Below are positions 24,801 through 36,599 of a DNA stretch of 64,000 nt, piece by piece. Origin of the DNA: Atherix ibis (taxonomy: Eukaryota > Arthropoda > Insecta > Diptera > Athericidae); assembly GCA_958298945.1 (NCBI GenBank), contig OY282605.1, positions 9,199,811-9,263,810 on the forward strand. Reading direction: 5' to 3'. Within the stretch, counting starts at the first letter, position 1. Each line of letters starts with the position of its first letter. The translations under genes were made by a program, and so were the position numbers. Below the pieces are notes generated by a model. The model was not told the origin of the DNA and did no database searches. It saw nothing but the letters and a program-made list of their open reading frames with translations.

Positions 24801-26504
24801 TATTGATGATATTTTTTTTATGAAGAATATATTTTTTGTATATGTGATAAATTAAAAAAAGTGCTAAAATTTTTTTATAGCAACAAAACAACTTGTGACT
24901 ATCAAAGAAAATGTAAACAAACGTCATGAAAAAAGTGGAGCTAAAATAATAACAAAAACTATGTGCTCCATCGGCCTGAATTTGTTTGTAAATTAAACGG
25001 AAACGCACTTTTGATAACAGTACATTGACGATGCTGTTCTCTTTATTATTATTTTCCGCGGGTCTGTTAATTTTCTTAGTTGTTTCTTTATAGTTAATTT
25101 CATGTTTTAATAGCTTTTCTTAGTATCAGTGCTATTTTTTTTAATACTATTGTCATTGTATGAGTATTTATATAAAAAGTAAAGGCTCCCAAATGAAGTC
25201 ATATCTCTTTCACAAATACATGCTCAAATACACACAGGGTGTATCATCCGCAAATGTTTTGTTGTTATTTTTTTCCAGTGTTTATTTACATTTATTCTAT
25301 TTTCCATTCTTTGTTTTCATTCATTTTGTTATTTTGTTTGAAATGAATGTCAACCTAAAATGTAAACAAAAAGTGGAAAGTTCATGAAACATTATGAAAA
25401 TAATGAAAAATAAATAAATGGATTTTTGTACGTTCGCACAGCGACAACAACATAACCAGAAACGATAACAGAGTACAGAGTGACTTTCTCATTTTTGAAA
25501 TTGTTTACACATTTTTCTTGTTTTGTTTACACTAATTTAAATCGACTTATTTCTTTTTCTCTGTTTTCCTTTTGTGTTTATTTTATTATTTTCTTTTCTT
25601 ATTTTAATTTTATAAATAAAAAAAATAACCATTTAGCGTTAATAGTAAAATTATTCCATTTTCTTTCTTTTGCCTCGCATCATCGTGTAAACGTTTACGT
25701 GCGAATTGTTACGTTTATGTAAACAGTCGTGTATTCAGAAAAAAAAAAACAACAAAATTGGAGTCAATGTACAGTTTAATTTTGAATAAAATTTGGTCAA
25801 ATTGTAATTAGTAAAAAAGAAGGTCTCGCATCAAATTTTTGACGTTATGTAAATTGAAAAAATGTTTTTGGCCGAGTATTGCGGTCCTTAAAATTAATCT
25901 CTTAAATAATTGTTTTCCCTTCGTTCTTTACTTTTTAAAACATATTTGATGGTATTACATTTTTATTTTGATGGTTTTCCAAAATAAAAATGTAAAAAAG
26001 ATAAAACATTCGTAGTAATTTTTGAATCAATTTCGAAATATTGCGCTTCTCAAACTCTACTGAATTAGGCTATTTTTTGTACGTAATTATGTCAAGCTAG
26101 TAAGAAATGTATAAAAAAAAAAAAAAAAAATACTGTCTACGTGACCATTGGGAGTCCAAAAAAGTGTCAGCTAATAACTAAATAGTACGTGATCAAATAT
26201 TGGCTACGTGATTCAAGAGAAAAAAAAAGATTTAAATCTTTACCTTCAAAGATTACGTTCCATATTTTTTCTCCAAAGTATATAAATTATGTTTCTTATC
26301 AAGTTTATAATAATTTAGAAGAAAAAAGAATTAGTAATTATTTAAAATCGAATTAGTCAAAATATTTTCCTTTTATACTATAAAATTTGCTCAAAAATTT
26401 TAATGTTTTCCAAATTGATAAATTAATTTTAAAAAAAAAAATTAAAGATAATAACCGAAGAGAATAAGAGCAGGAACATTCACATTTTGGTTTTTGGTCG
26501 AAAC
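24801..26504. other. A/T-rich spacer
   Basis: Short frames at 25160-25387 and 25480-25722 are rich in Phe, Leu and Ile, as expected from T-rich DNA, and lack motifs. No element or array recognised. Confidence 0.5.
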
Positions 26505-26790
26505 AAGTACAAATTGTTCTTTGTTTAACAGATGGCGCTGAACACAAAGAGTAGACAAGAAATCGACCAAAGAATCGCCATTTTTTATTTGTTCAAATCT
26601 TGTTTATTTATATTTTGCTACTGTTTAAAATTTATTTGCATGAAAATTTAAACTAATTTAAACATAATAAAACTCATCTAAACAAAGTGTAGACCAGCAT
26701 CGGTATTGTAAAACTCGTCTAAACAAAGAGTAGACCAGAATCGATCTAAAGAATCGCCATTTTTCTTATTCAAATCTTGATTTTTTATAT
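26505..26790. repeat. ~185 bp tandem duplication
   Basis: ACAAAGAGTAGACAAGAAATCGA...AAAGAATCGCCATTTTT...TTCAAATCTTG appears at about 26545-26600 and again at 26725-26785, with anchors AAAGAATCGCCATTTT about 185 bp apart. A CTAAACAAAG(T/A)GTAGACCAG phrase is duplicated again between them. An AGATGGCG motif lies at 26530-26537, at the left edge. Confidence 0.8.
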
Positions 26791-27304
26791 TTTGCTCTTT
26801 TATTACTTTTTTCTGTTTTCTTTTCTATAATTTATATTATTTTAAATTAATTTACACACAATAAAAACGCATTTAATTTTTTAACCTTTAAAATTTGTTT
26901 TTATTTTTATTTTTAAAGATGACCGCCAATTTTAATTTGTCACGAGCAATTTTTCGAGCGTCCCAACAACTAATATTATTAAAATAAAAAAATTGAATTC
27001 AAATAAAAAAATTAGTAAATTTTTTTTAAATATTTAATTTGTTAGTTGAACTCGTTTTTTTTTGTATTTGGCAATTTTTACGAAATATTTTCAAAACAAT
27101 TAATAGAAAATAAAAATAAATAATATAGAAAAAAATAAAAATATCATGAATAATAAAATAGAAAAACACGAAACAAAATGGAATATTTTTTAAAAATAAT
27201 TTGACTAAAGAAAAGGTAGGTTCAATGAACCTAATGAACGCAAATTATGATCATTTAATGACGTAAATGGGAAATTACGTTTGACAAAAAGAGAAAATTT
27301 TTTA

Positions 27305-27382
27305 AGTAATGCTATAATAATATTATTAACAATAATAACAATAATAATATAATAATAATAGTAATAATGACAATAATAACAG
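27305..27382. repeat. AAT/AAC-type microsatellite
   Basis: Imperfect runs of AAT and AAC triplets (TAATAATATTATTAAC...). The poly-Tyr minus-strand frame across it is an artefact. Confidence 0.9.
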
Positions 27383-27619
27383 CGCAAAATGGCTAAAAAG
27401 TTTTACTTTTAACAATGTACTAACAGAAAGTTTTTTTAGTTTTTTCTTAATGGTTTTTACTTAATAAGTCATTTTGTGTATATGTGAAAAGAAAAGGTAT
27501 TTGAAAAGAGAGAAAAAGTAAACAAAATACAATATATGCAAACCATAAAGCATATATAATATGTGCCATAAATAATGCCAATGTTAGAGCTCTTCACTCA
27601 TGCCACAGGCAAAAAATGA

Positions 27620-27841
27620 CAGTTCAAACATATACTTAAGGCAGCGCTCACAGATAGCGTTGATCTCGCATTAGATCACATGGTGTATGGTGAAGTTTTG
27701 TGTACTCGTCTAAACGTTCATAGACGTAAGACTGTTGCGCGTGCTCTCTGCTCCCATTTCGACCACGACCAATCCATTTATGATTTATTAGCAAAAGCGA
27801 ATGACACGTTTGCGCGGGCTCATTACTCTGAGAAAACGTGA
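27620..27841 (+). CDS. Coding-like open frame, product not recognised
   Basis: A frame of 73 codons opens right after a TGA (27617-27619) and closes with TGA at 27839-27841. It begins QFKHILKAALTDSVDLALDH, later reads RLNVHRRKTVARALCSHFDH and ends ARAHYSEKT. Its only in-frame Met is at VDLALDHMVYG. The segment has near-balanced base composition inside DNA that is overwhelmingly A/T, and the amino-acid mix looks like a folded protein rather than translated low-complexity sequence. AATAAA overlaps the stop (27841-27846), as a poly(A) signal could. A splice acceptor is possible at CTCACAG (about 27645-27651). It may be a terminal exon of a host gene or a fragment of an unknown element. No family recognised. 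Confidence 0.35.
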   Translation, partial: QFKHILKAALTDSVDLALDHMVYGEVLCTRLNVHRRKTVARALCSHFDHDQSIYDLLAKANDTFARAHYSEKT

Positions 27842-27849
27842 ATAAATTT

Positions 27850-28480
27850 CTGATGGCAACCTTTCAAAATGTGCAAATATTTATAATATTTTTTTTGTTG
27901 CTTTTGAATGCTTGTTGATTTTTCTGTTTGTCAATATTAATGATTTTTATTTTTGTTATTGTTCTTTTGTTTTTGTTCTTGCTTTATTTATTTTTTTATA
28001 TACCATATACTTTGTATAGTTTTTATTACTATTTTGCATATGTTTTTATTTTTGTGCTAATTTTCTTTGTACAAAAAAAACAAAGTATTATTAAAATTTT
28101 CGCTTTGTTTCTGTATTTTCATTCACAATGTTTTTTTTTGTTAAAATTTATTACAGTTCAAAGTATGAAAAATTGTAAAAGAAAATTTTAAGTAAACAAG
28201 GTGATCTGTTTTTTTTTAGAAAATTTCTATTTAAATACTTTTACCTGTGTTAATGCACGTTTGTTTATTTAAAAATATTGAACAAAATTGTTTTTCTTGG
28301 TATTGTAATATAATTTTATAAAAACTAATAATTGATTTTTAAAATACCAAACATTATTTGTTTACCAAACATCGAAAATTCATTTTCAAACTAATAATTG
28401 ATTTTAAAATACCAAACATTAAAATACCACCAAACATCGAAAATTCATAGGTTTAATACTCGTACAATAAATTGATACAA
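27850..28480. other. A/T-rich spacer with a small direct repeat
   Basis: CTAATAATTGATTTTTAAAA and ACCAAACATCGAAAATTCAT are each present twice between 28324 and 28445, a short local duplication. The 87-codon frame at 27928-28191 is Phe/Leu/Ile-rich and unsupported. Confidence 0.5.
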
Positions 28481-28499
28481 ATCACAAAATTTTGGGCCT

Positions 28500-30295
28500 G
28501 TTATAAAAGTTTTATACCAGTTGGAAAAAATATAAAAAAAATACAAATTATTCAAAAAAAGGAAGCAGATACCAAAAATTTATTAGAATGTTGAAAATTT
28601 ATACCACCAATTAAAGTCTGTCCACTAGTAAAACGTTATACCAATGGTAACATTTTATGACAAGTTTCTTAGATATATGAAAATGCTTACCAACGAAGGA
28701 TGCCAATAGCACAAGTTTATACCAATACGAAGAATTTATACCAGTTTAGAATTGTTTATACAAACAACTTATATTTTAAGATTTAGGAAAACAAAAAAAG
28801 GATTCTGATTGTACATTTTAAAAATACGAAAACTTTATGCCACTAATAAAATTTTATACCAACAGCAAAAATTTATACCAATCGGAAATTATTAAAAAAA
28901 AATATAATACGTTCTTAGCTATATAAAAACATATACATACCAACAAAGGTTACTGATACCAAAAATTTATACCAGTTTTTACAATTTATACCATTTATAA
29001 ATTATTAATACAACAAGTTAAAATATATAACAATAGGACACCATTTTGAAAATACTAAATATCCTCAGAAGTTTAAAAATGAATGCCAAAAGAGAATTCT
29101 GATAACAAAAATTTATACCACTAATAAAAGTTTATACCAACAGCAAAAATTTATACCAATCGAAAAATATTTAAAAAAATTGAAAACGTTCTTATCTTAA
29201 TAAGAACGTATACCACCAAAGGTTGCTGATACAAAAATTTTATACCAATTTTACAATTTATACCATTTATAATTTTTAATACCACAAGTTGAAATTTATA
29301 ATAAAAGGATTAAAATATTTCAAATACTAAATATCTTCAGAAGTATAAAATTAATGCCAAAAAAGAATTCTGATATCAAAAATTTATACCACTATTAAAA
29401 TTTTATACCAACAGCAAAAATTTATACCAATCGGAAAATATTTCAAAAATTCCAAACGTTCTTAGGAATATGAAAATTTATACTTACAAAGGATTCCGAT
29501 AGCAAAATTTTATGCTACTGCCACGAATTTAGACCACTTATAAATTATAAATACTAACAGTTAAAATTTATAGCAATTGAAGAAGAATTGGAAACACGAA
29601 AAATCTTCAGAAAAGGAAAAATGTATGGCACTAAAAATTACGAATGCCGATACTAAAAATTTATACCAAAAAATTATACTATATAAACAATTTGATTTAT
29701 TATATACACATATTTAATAAATCAAATATTTATACCAATTTAAAAAAATTATACCAATAAAAAATATAAATAGCAAATATGGTTAAAAGTTATAAAAAAT
29801 TTATACTAACAATTTTAGTTAGAAATTTATAATAAAAATTTCCAACAATTTCTACCAATTACAAAAAATTAAAGTTTTTTATTTCTGTTAAGAAATTTTT
29901 TGGCATTTATTATCAGAAACATTTTCGACCAGTTATTTTAATTAAACATTATCAAATATTTTTAACAAATTTAATAACATTTTTTTATGAATATATTTTA
30001 ACAATTATTACCATAAAAAATAAATTACTTATTATTAAGTCCTTAGAAAATTTAATTTTACAATATTTTTATACAGAACTTGTTATACCAATATTTTTAT
30101 CTTATAAGAATTTTTATATATAAAAAAAATTATACTTATCACAAAAATATATATCAACAGCACAACAAGTACGAAACATTTATACCAATTATAAATTTTT
30201 TTAGAACTAATTACCCAAAATTTATTTGAGAAATGCCATAAATTTATACCAATATAAAAAAATTTATACCAATATTTAAAACAAATAAAAAGCAT
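28500..30295. repeat. Array built on AATTTATACCA with a ~270-290 bp higher unit
   Basis: The phrase TTTATACCA occurs dozens of times. Longer units repeat in order: ATTCTGAT, then AAAAATTTATACCACTA, then TTTATACCAACAGCAAAAAT, then TTATACCAATCG(G/A)AAA, then AACGTTCTTA, then ACAAAGG. The ATTCTGAT anchors stand near 28803, 29095 and 29365, giving periods of about 290 and 270. After 29700 only the short phrase persists. A two-level satellite-like organisation. Confidence 0.88.
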
Positions 30296-31127
30296 TTTTT
30301 TGGGATTCCTTTATCATTGTTGATAATGCAGTTTTGTGGGCGCGTATCTTTGATAATGCAGTTTTATACCATTACTAAATAACAAAATAATAAAAACTAC
30401 AATATTTTTGTTAGAAATGAAAGAAAATAAATTATTTCATTAATTTTTTGGTAAAATTTCATTCCTATTCTTATCCACTATTAAAAATGTATGCAAAAAT
30501 ATTTGCAAATAAATCATCTTGTTAGTATTAATTTTATTTCCATTTCTCTAGTTCTAATTTATTATCTTTTTTACTGGTTCACTTGTTATTTATATTTTTG
30601 CGTTGGCAATACGGAATGAATAAACTTTAATTCCAATTTAATGAGTTTAATGAGCTTAAAAACACCCGCAGAAATTCTATGAATTCTGGTGTACTTTTCC
30701 ATTTCTCGGTGTGTACATATTTTATTTAAAGAGGCAAAATACATATGATAAAAAATTTTGTTTAGAATTTTCTTTTTTCTCTCTTTTAGATTAAAGTTTT
30801 CATAAAAAATATTTTCTTAAAATTTATATAGGATTTTTTTCTCTCATAAGTGCACTTTTATATTAGCGTTTTTGTTTTCTAAAAAGTGATCTAAAAAAAT
30901 GTCCTATATTAATTAAAAAAAAAAATATATCTATTATATATATAAGTCTGTTAATAAGTAAAATTGCGTTAAAAACAGATAATTTACTAATAAGTATTTT
31001 TTATTAAAATATATAATAAAAAGTTATTTTTAAATGGCTGTCAATTAACGCAAGAAAAAAATTAAAAATTCGGATAACTTTAATTTTATTTTTTATATAA
31101 TTTTTACACTCAAATTACAAGTTGGAT
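30296..31127. other. A/T-rich spacer
   Basis: One small duplication (CTTTGATAATGCAGTTTT near 30348, similar to 30320). Otherwise nothing recognised. Confidence 0.5.
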
Positions 31128-31129
31128 GA

Positions 31130-32110
31130 AAAACAACCGATGCATTACATTGTTAACAAATGTCTACTGTTGGAAATTTGATTATCACAGAAAAAATTAC
31201 ATTTGAAAGGTTTTATCACAACGTGTACATTTGAAAGGTTCTGTTTAAAACTGACAATTTTTTCGATATTTGATGGTCTTTTTTTACATAATTTAAGTAT
31301 TTAAGTGGGATTTTAAAAAAAATTAAATATAAATTATTTTATTTAAAATTTTTTAGTAATAAATAAAAAAAATTAAAAATTGCCCAATTCTTGATCGTGA
31401 ATATATCCAGGAAGGGAACGGGTTTGTAATAGTCGCTGAAAAGTTGATATAATTTTAAAGACTAAATGACCAGTTAAATAAAAAAATCGATGCATTGCAT
31501 TATTTAAAAATGTCCAGTTTTAATTAATCCATTATCACAGCAAAATATACATTTGAAAGGTTTTATCACAACGCGTACATTTGAACGGTTCCGTTTAAAA
31601 CTGACAAGATTGATGATATTTGATGGTCGTTTTTTTAATAATTTAACTATTAAAGTGGGATTTTTTTAAAAATTAAATGGAAATTATTTTATTTCCAATT
31701 TCTTAGTAATAAATAATAAAAATTAAAAATTGCCCAATTTTTGATAGAGAATATATTCAGGAAGGAAATGGGCTTATAATAGTTACTGTAGAGTTGATTT
31801 ATAAAATTTTAACGCTAAATGACCAGTTAAATAAAAAAAAACGATGCATTGCATTGTAAACAAATGTCGATTTTTAATAAATCCATTATCACTGTAAAAA
31901 ATACATTTGAAGGGTTTTATCACAACGTGTAAGTTTGAACGGTTCTGTTTAAAACCGACACGATTGATGATATTTGATGGTCGTTTTGTTTTAAATTTTA
32001 CTATTTAAGCGGACATTTTTCAAAAATCAAATACAAATTATTTTATTTACAATTTTTTATAAATAAAAAAAAATTAAAAATGGCACAATTTTCGACAGGG
32101 ATAATATTGA
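31130..32110. repeat. Three tandem copies of a ~350 bp unit
   Basis: Copies start near 31138, 31488 and 31842, each at CGATGCATT(A/G)CATT. Each continues with AAATGTC, TTATCAC(A/T)G, ACATTTGAA(A/G)GGTTTTATCA, CAACG(T/C)GTA, GGTTC(T/C)GTTTAAAAC(T/C)GACA, GATATTTGATGGTC and, lastly, AAAAATTGCCCAATT or its variant. Periods are about 350 and 354. Copies have diverged moderately. No coding content. Confidence 0.92.
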
Positions 32111-32400
32111 AAAAGGAAATGCGCTTACAACTGTTGCAGAAGAATTGAATTCGTTAAAGTAGTAGAAGTGATTTAAAGTTCAAAATAATAATTAATCAGA
32201 GTTGAAAACTTTTGTAATAACCACAACAACTTATAATACAATAACTTCTCCACCTACAACAGTTTTTCTTCGATTTATACTAGGAGTGTGTGTACATCTT
32301 GTACCAGGATTACCACGACAACACCACATAATCGAACACAAGATAAATATCAGAAATGCCACCATTTTTCTCTTGTACGATTTATACTTTTAAATAACAA

Positions 32401-32476
32401 TAACAACAACAACAACAACAACAACAGCAATAATAATAATATAAAAATAAAAAGAAGAAGAAGAAGAAGAAGAAAA
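32401..32476. repeat. AAC then AAT then AAG microsatellites
   Basis: Consecutive AAC, AAT and AAG triplet runs. In one plus frame they encode Asn and Arg runs (frame 32288-32491), a typical microsatellite artefact. Confidence 0.93.
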
Positions 32477-32492
32477 AATCAAAGACGATGAA

Positions 32493-32743
32493 TCAGCAGA
32501 AAACGCGGTGAAAGCCGTTACGAATTTGTCGGTGTTCTCGTAGTTTTAGTTATGGTTTTCTTGTGGGCTCCCAATACATGGGCATGGAATGTACTCGTAC
32601 CACCTTTCCAAGGCGATTTGTTGATATTTTACGGCATGTGTGGCCGTAATAGATGCTCACAGTTCTGGGAGCGTATTATGTTTTGCTGTTTATCCCCAAC
32701 AAGGGCAGAGGGCGGAATAAATTGCGAAAGAATCGTCGAATGA
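32493..32743 (+). CDS. Coding-like frame, product not recognised
   Basis: An open frame of 83 codons follows a TGA at 32490 and ends at TGA 32741-32743; its first Met codon used alone gives 32552-32743. It encodes a hydrophobic segment (VGVLVVLVMVFLWAPN) that could be a membrane helix, then FQGDLLIFYGMCGRNRC and a Cys-containing tail. Base composition is more balanced than in the flanks. A second plus frame (32653-33051, 132 codons) overlaps it, beginning MLTVLGAYYVLLFIPNKGRG, and its upstream in-frame part (SQYMGMECTRTTFP) is separated by two stops. So the true frame, if any, is uncertain. A splice acceptor is possible at TTCTCGTAG (about 32540). No family recognised. Confidence 0.25.
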
Positions 32744-33225
32744 AACGTGTTTCATTTCATGGAACATTAATGTTATTGTTTACATGCCATACCACCCGCC
32801 ATACGAGTACATTTGCCGGTATTTTTTCCAATCATTTCTATTTGATTTTATTTATTATACGTTCCTACGCTTATTTTTTCCTCTATGCTATCCGCCCTTT
32901 TTGCATGGAAATCCTTCAAGATAATAAAAAAAAATATTTGTTCCTCTATGAAAAATTTCCATATTCACGCACACACCCACGCACACAGACAATCGTATCG
33001 CATTTCATATTTTGTATTTTATTGAAATTTTCTGTTCAGAATTACATGTGAATGGATTTATTTCCTTTTTTTTCTTCCATTTCAATAAAACTTCACTTTC
33101 AGTAAGGTTAGTGAATTTATTCAAGAAGCAAACGAAAAAAACAACCAAATCCGAAAATTTCCTGCCTTGCACCGAACGAAAATTTCCAAAGAATGCATAA
33201 CCCGTTATATTAGTGGACCGAGAAT
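32744..33225. other. Spacer, no gene recognised
   Basis: Only the distal part of the uncertain 32653-33051 frame and an A/T-rich stretch; no known motif. Confidence 0.4.
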
Positions 33226-34135
33226 CCTCTATTGAGGAACACCATCTGTGATAGAAGATATTCCGGAATATGCAGTGTTAACTTTTACTTGGTTTCATAG
33301 CATCCTCTTTAGACAGAAAAGAGAACTGTACCGATGTGTTTGTTGACATAAGTCAATGTTTTGATAGAGTTCGACACCCGGGCTTACTCTTTAAACTCAA
33401 AAGGATTTTGCCTTCCACCTATTTTCTAGTCCCAAGATGATTCCTTTTCAATCCACATTTCCAAGTAAACGAATCCAACGAACTCTTCAATATCTCTTCG
33501 ATATTAGCCGGTGTTCCACAGGGAAGCACACTTGGTCTCATTCTCTACAACATTTATACATCCAATATACCAATCTGTCCCAATAACATCTTTTCTACAT
33601 ACGCCGATGATACGACCTGCCTTGTATCTAACAAAAATCCCCAACATGCTTCCGAAATTCTCAAAACCCAAATCCAAACCCTTCAGAACTGGTTTACCAG
33701 GTGGAGAACAAAACTCAATGAACGTAAATCTACCCTTCAATATTCTTAATGGCAGTGCCATACCACAACCTTATGGTATCCAGGATTGAGCTTAGACAAT
33801 CGCTTGACATGGAACCGTTCTTAACTTACCATAGACACCAAAATACTTTTATACAATATGGACTTACGGACTGATACCAACATGGACTTACGGACTCTAA
33901 CTCTGGGGCTCTACTAAGCCATCCAATTTGCGTTGAATTCAATTCCTTCAATCAAAAATATTTCGTACAATTGTCGACGCTCCATTGAAGTCCCATCTGA
34001 ATATGTCTCGTTATAAAACGTTCCATTTCAAATAATACCAACCACCTTGTTCAAGAACTATCCTCAACTTCCTTTCCTTAAAACACCCATCGACCACTTA
34101 AGCGTCACTGGTCGCGTGATTTACTAAAATACTAA
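33226..34135 (+). pseudogene. Jockey-like LINE reverse transcriptase remnant
   Basis: RT blocks appear in the expected order. FVDISQCFDRV (33338-33370) is the block A Asp region. It is followed by LLFKLKRILPSTYFLV, a stop, then LAGVPQGSTLG (33504-33536) and STYADDTTCLV with the catalytic YADD at 33600-33611. Next come TLQNWFTRW and a short LSLDNRLTW block (33785-33815), and further weak thumb similarity to about 34135. Frame changes after block 3 and in-frame stops make it non-functional. The order and wording (DISQAFDRV, AGVPQGSVLGP, TFADD in relatives) place it near Jockey by family knowledge. The 5' part (endonuclease) is absent, as usual for a 5'-truncated insertion. No poly-A tail or target-site duplication identified. 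Confidence 0.85.
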
Positions 34136-34204
34136 GGCTTAACATGGGCACACGCTAGCAGGAGAAACTTCAATGGATGTTCACTCCCCCAAAAAAAACC
34201 TTTC

Positions 34205-34715
34205 ACGATTTTTAGTACTTTTCTTCAGCGATGAGGCTCATTTCTAGCTCAATGGATACATGAATTAACCAAATTATCGTTTATGGGGCTTTGAAAACCC
34301 ACAAGTGACTGTGTATAAGCAATTGTATTTGAAAAAAAAAATGATTGAATTTTGTAGATTTTGTTGCCTGAAGGTGCCAAATTCGAAAATGAAGAATGGG
34401 AGACCGTTACCGTTTAAGATTTTTATCTAGATCATGTGGGGTAACAAAAAGAAGCTGTCATATGTCACAAAAGTTCTCAGGGCGTTGAATTTCGAGATTT
34501 GGTGATGTCAATTTCCCTTACACCTCCCTTCCCTTTAACACCCCTCAAAACGGTCTACGTCATATTAATCCCTAAACTTTAGAGCATTTAATAATGAAAA
34601 TCTCTCAATAAATGGCTGAATTACAGCCCGATATGTGCGTAAAAGTCATCAAAAAATAAACAAATTCCTACAAGAAGGTTTTTGGTGACCATTTGAATGA
34701 TATTATAAATTATGT
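34205..34715 (+). pseudogene. Transposase remnant (family A, copy 4)
   Basis: Reads FFSDEAHF (first catalytic Asp kept), a stop, then LNGYMN, stop, PNYRLWGFENPQVTVYKQLYL between about 34225 and 34330: the FSDEAHFxLNGYVNKQNYRIWGxENPxV block. A decayed second-Asp to tail region follows (34430-34715). It includes a copy of the tail helix (PDMCVKVIKK-like, near 34630-34655) and a final DHLNDIIN-like end. Several stops. It lies 70 bp after the Jockey-like remnant with no clear element ends. Confidence 0.82.
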
Positions 34716-36590
34716 ATAATGGCATAATCTATGCAATAGAATAAAATAAAAATTTTATCAAAATCTAAATTTAAAATATTTATTATTACCCAGAAGCTCC
34801 ATTATTATACGTGAGGTATTTATATCTCACGTACGATGAAAATGTTATGCTTTGTGTATCGATTCTCTGATAATAATAAATACTCTTGTAAGAAAAAAAC
34901 CCTTAATATTCTCATCTAGAAAAAAAACACTAATCCTACCAGATTTTTTTTTTTATATCAAACTTTATGGTTTTTTATTGAAATCATTTAAAGTCCCAAG
35001 TAAAATTATCAAAATAATCAAGAAAAAACTATAATTTTTGAAATTGCCTATATTAAAAATATTTTTTTTCGTAAGCTTTTCCTCAAAAACGCCTCAGAAT
35101 AATTGCATTTGTTTTTTTCGATGGTAGTAAAAATAATAATTACTAAATGATTTTTTTTTCGTTGGTATTTTTCTTTTGGTAAAATATAGTTTTTTTTCTT
35201 CTTCTTGTAAATAATTGCAAATAATTATTTTTATAAACAAAGACCTCAATTGTTGGCTGTTATTAACATACACAAAAATCAAACATTAAAATACAAATTC
35301 ACTTAACTGTACTTTTTGTTTATTTTTGAATGGTTAATTTTTTTGATTATTTTGTTTGTATTTTCTTTTTATTTTATTAACTAGAAATAATGTTAACAAA
35401 TTTGTATGTACGCATTGATGTTAGCAGAAAACCCACTAACCCGTTTTTTAGGCGGCCATGAAAACTATGTCGTTGCATTTATACGAACTTATCATACAGC
35501 CAGCCAACAGCCAACCAACCAGCCAATAGGCATCAATTATCAATTGCTGTGACATCACCAAAACCAGCATGAAGTTGGCTGATTGCAGTTGTATGGGGCG
35601 GTGAAATTTATTCCAATGCTTTGCTCCCAGAGGTACAGTATTAAAATGCGTACAAAACTTATTAGTTTTGGTATTGAAATTTGGCAATTCGCTTAAATTA
35701 TTCTAAAAAAAAATAAGAAAAAAAAACGGTAATAATGAAAATTGCCATGTATTTAAGTTTGTTGAAAAAAAACAACAACGAAATGGCAGATCTTGTGATG
35801 AATGGACTCAAATTAGCTTGCTTGCGGCAGAACGAACGCAGTCACACACTACAAACGCGATTAATTACGATTTGTTAGCGAAACGCATTCTGTTTTGTTT
35901 TTTAGGTGCATACATAAATAAATAAATCAATTCAACTTTGCCACTGATGTACGATAATTTTTTTTATTTTTTATTATTTAATGCAAAAAAAAAACAATTA
36001 TTCACTTTGTTTTTTTGTTGAGCTTCCATTAAACAGCTTCGCAAAAAAGAAAGACGACTTGCAGCAAACACTTTCGAGACTTTATTGTATATAAAATGGC
36101 TGACCTCGTCCCCGAAAAAAAAACATAATTTTCATGAAAAATGTATGTTGCGAAATATTTTTATGAAAAAAAAAAACATTATTTTATGTCCAAATGTAAA
36201 TGTAAATGTACACGCATAAAATGGCCTTAAGCAATTGTTTTGGAGTATGAATTTTTGCAAATTGAATTTTCTTTCTGTTCGCGTACGTATGAGTTTTGTT
36301 GATAAAAAAAAATATTAAAAATCTTCTTGTAAGCAGTTGGAGTTGCTGGCATAGTTAACATAAGTTAACCTCATATTTTTGAGCATATAAAAAAAAACTT
36401 TTTTTTGGCACTTTGATATTATATGCCATACACAGTCCTTAAAATAAAGCTTCGGAAGTCTTGTTTTTTTTTGAACAGTATTTATTTTCACTTTCATTAC
36501 AGAACAAATATTTCTAATGACATTTTTTAATTATAATTTTTTAAGGTTCCCTTAATATGTTAAAAAAACTCAAATGGTCACCATTATTAA
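34716..36590. other. Spacer with one more balanced patch
   Basis: Mostly A/T rich. The stretch 35440-35900 is more balanced in composition. It has a CCAGCC/CCAACC short tandem (35498-35524) and a 79-codon minus frame (35448-35687) without known motif. It could be conserved regulatory or exonic sequence, but nothing proves it. Confidence 0.4.
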
Positions 36591-36599
36591 CAAGAATCC

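Noticed and set aside
27205..27387. Minus frame with poly-Tyr
   Set aside because: It is a translation of an A/T triplet microsatellite.
32288..32491. Plus frame with poly-Asn and poly-Arg
   Set aside because: It is a translation of AAC, AAT and AAG microsatellites.
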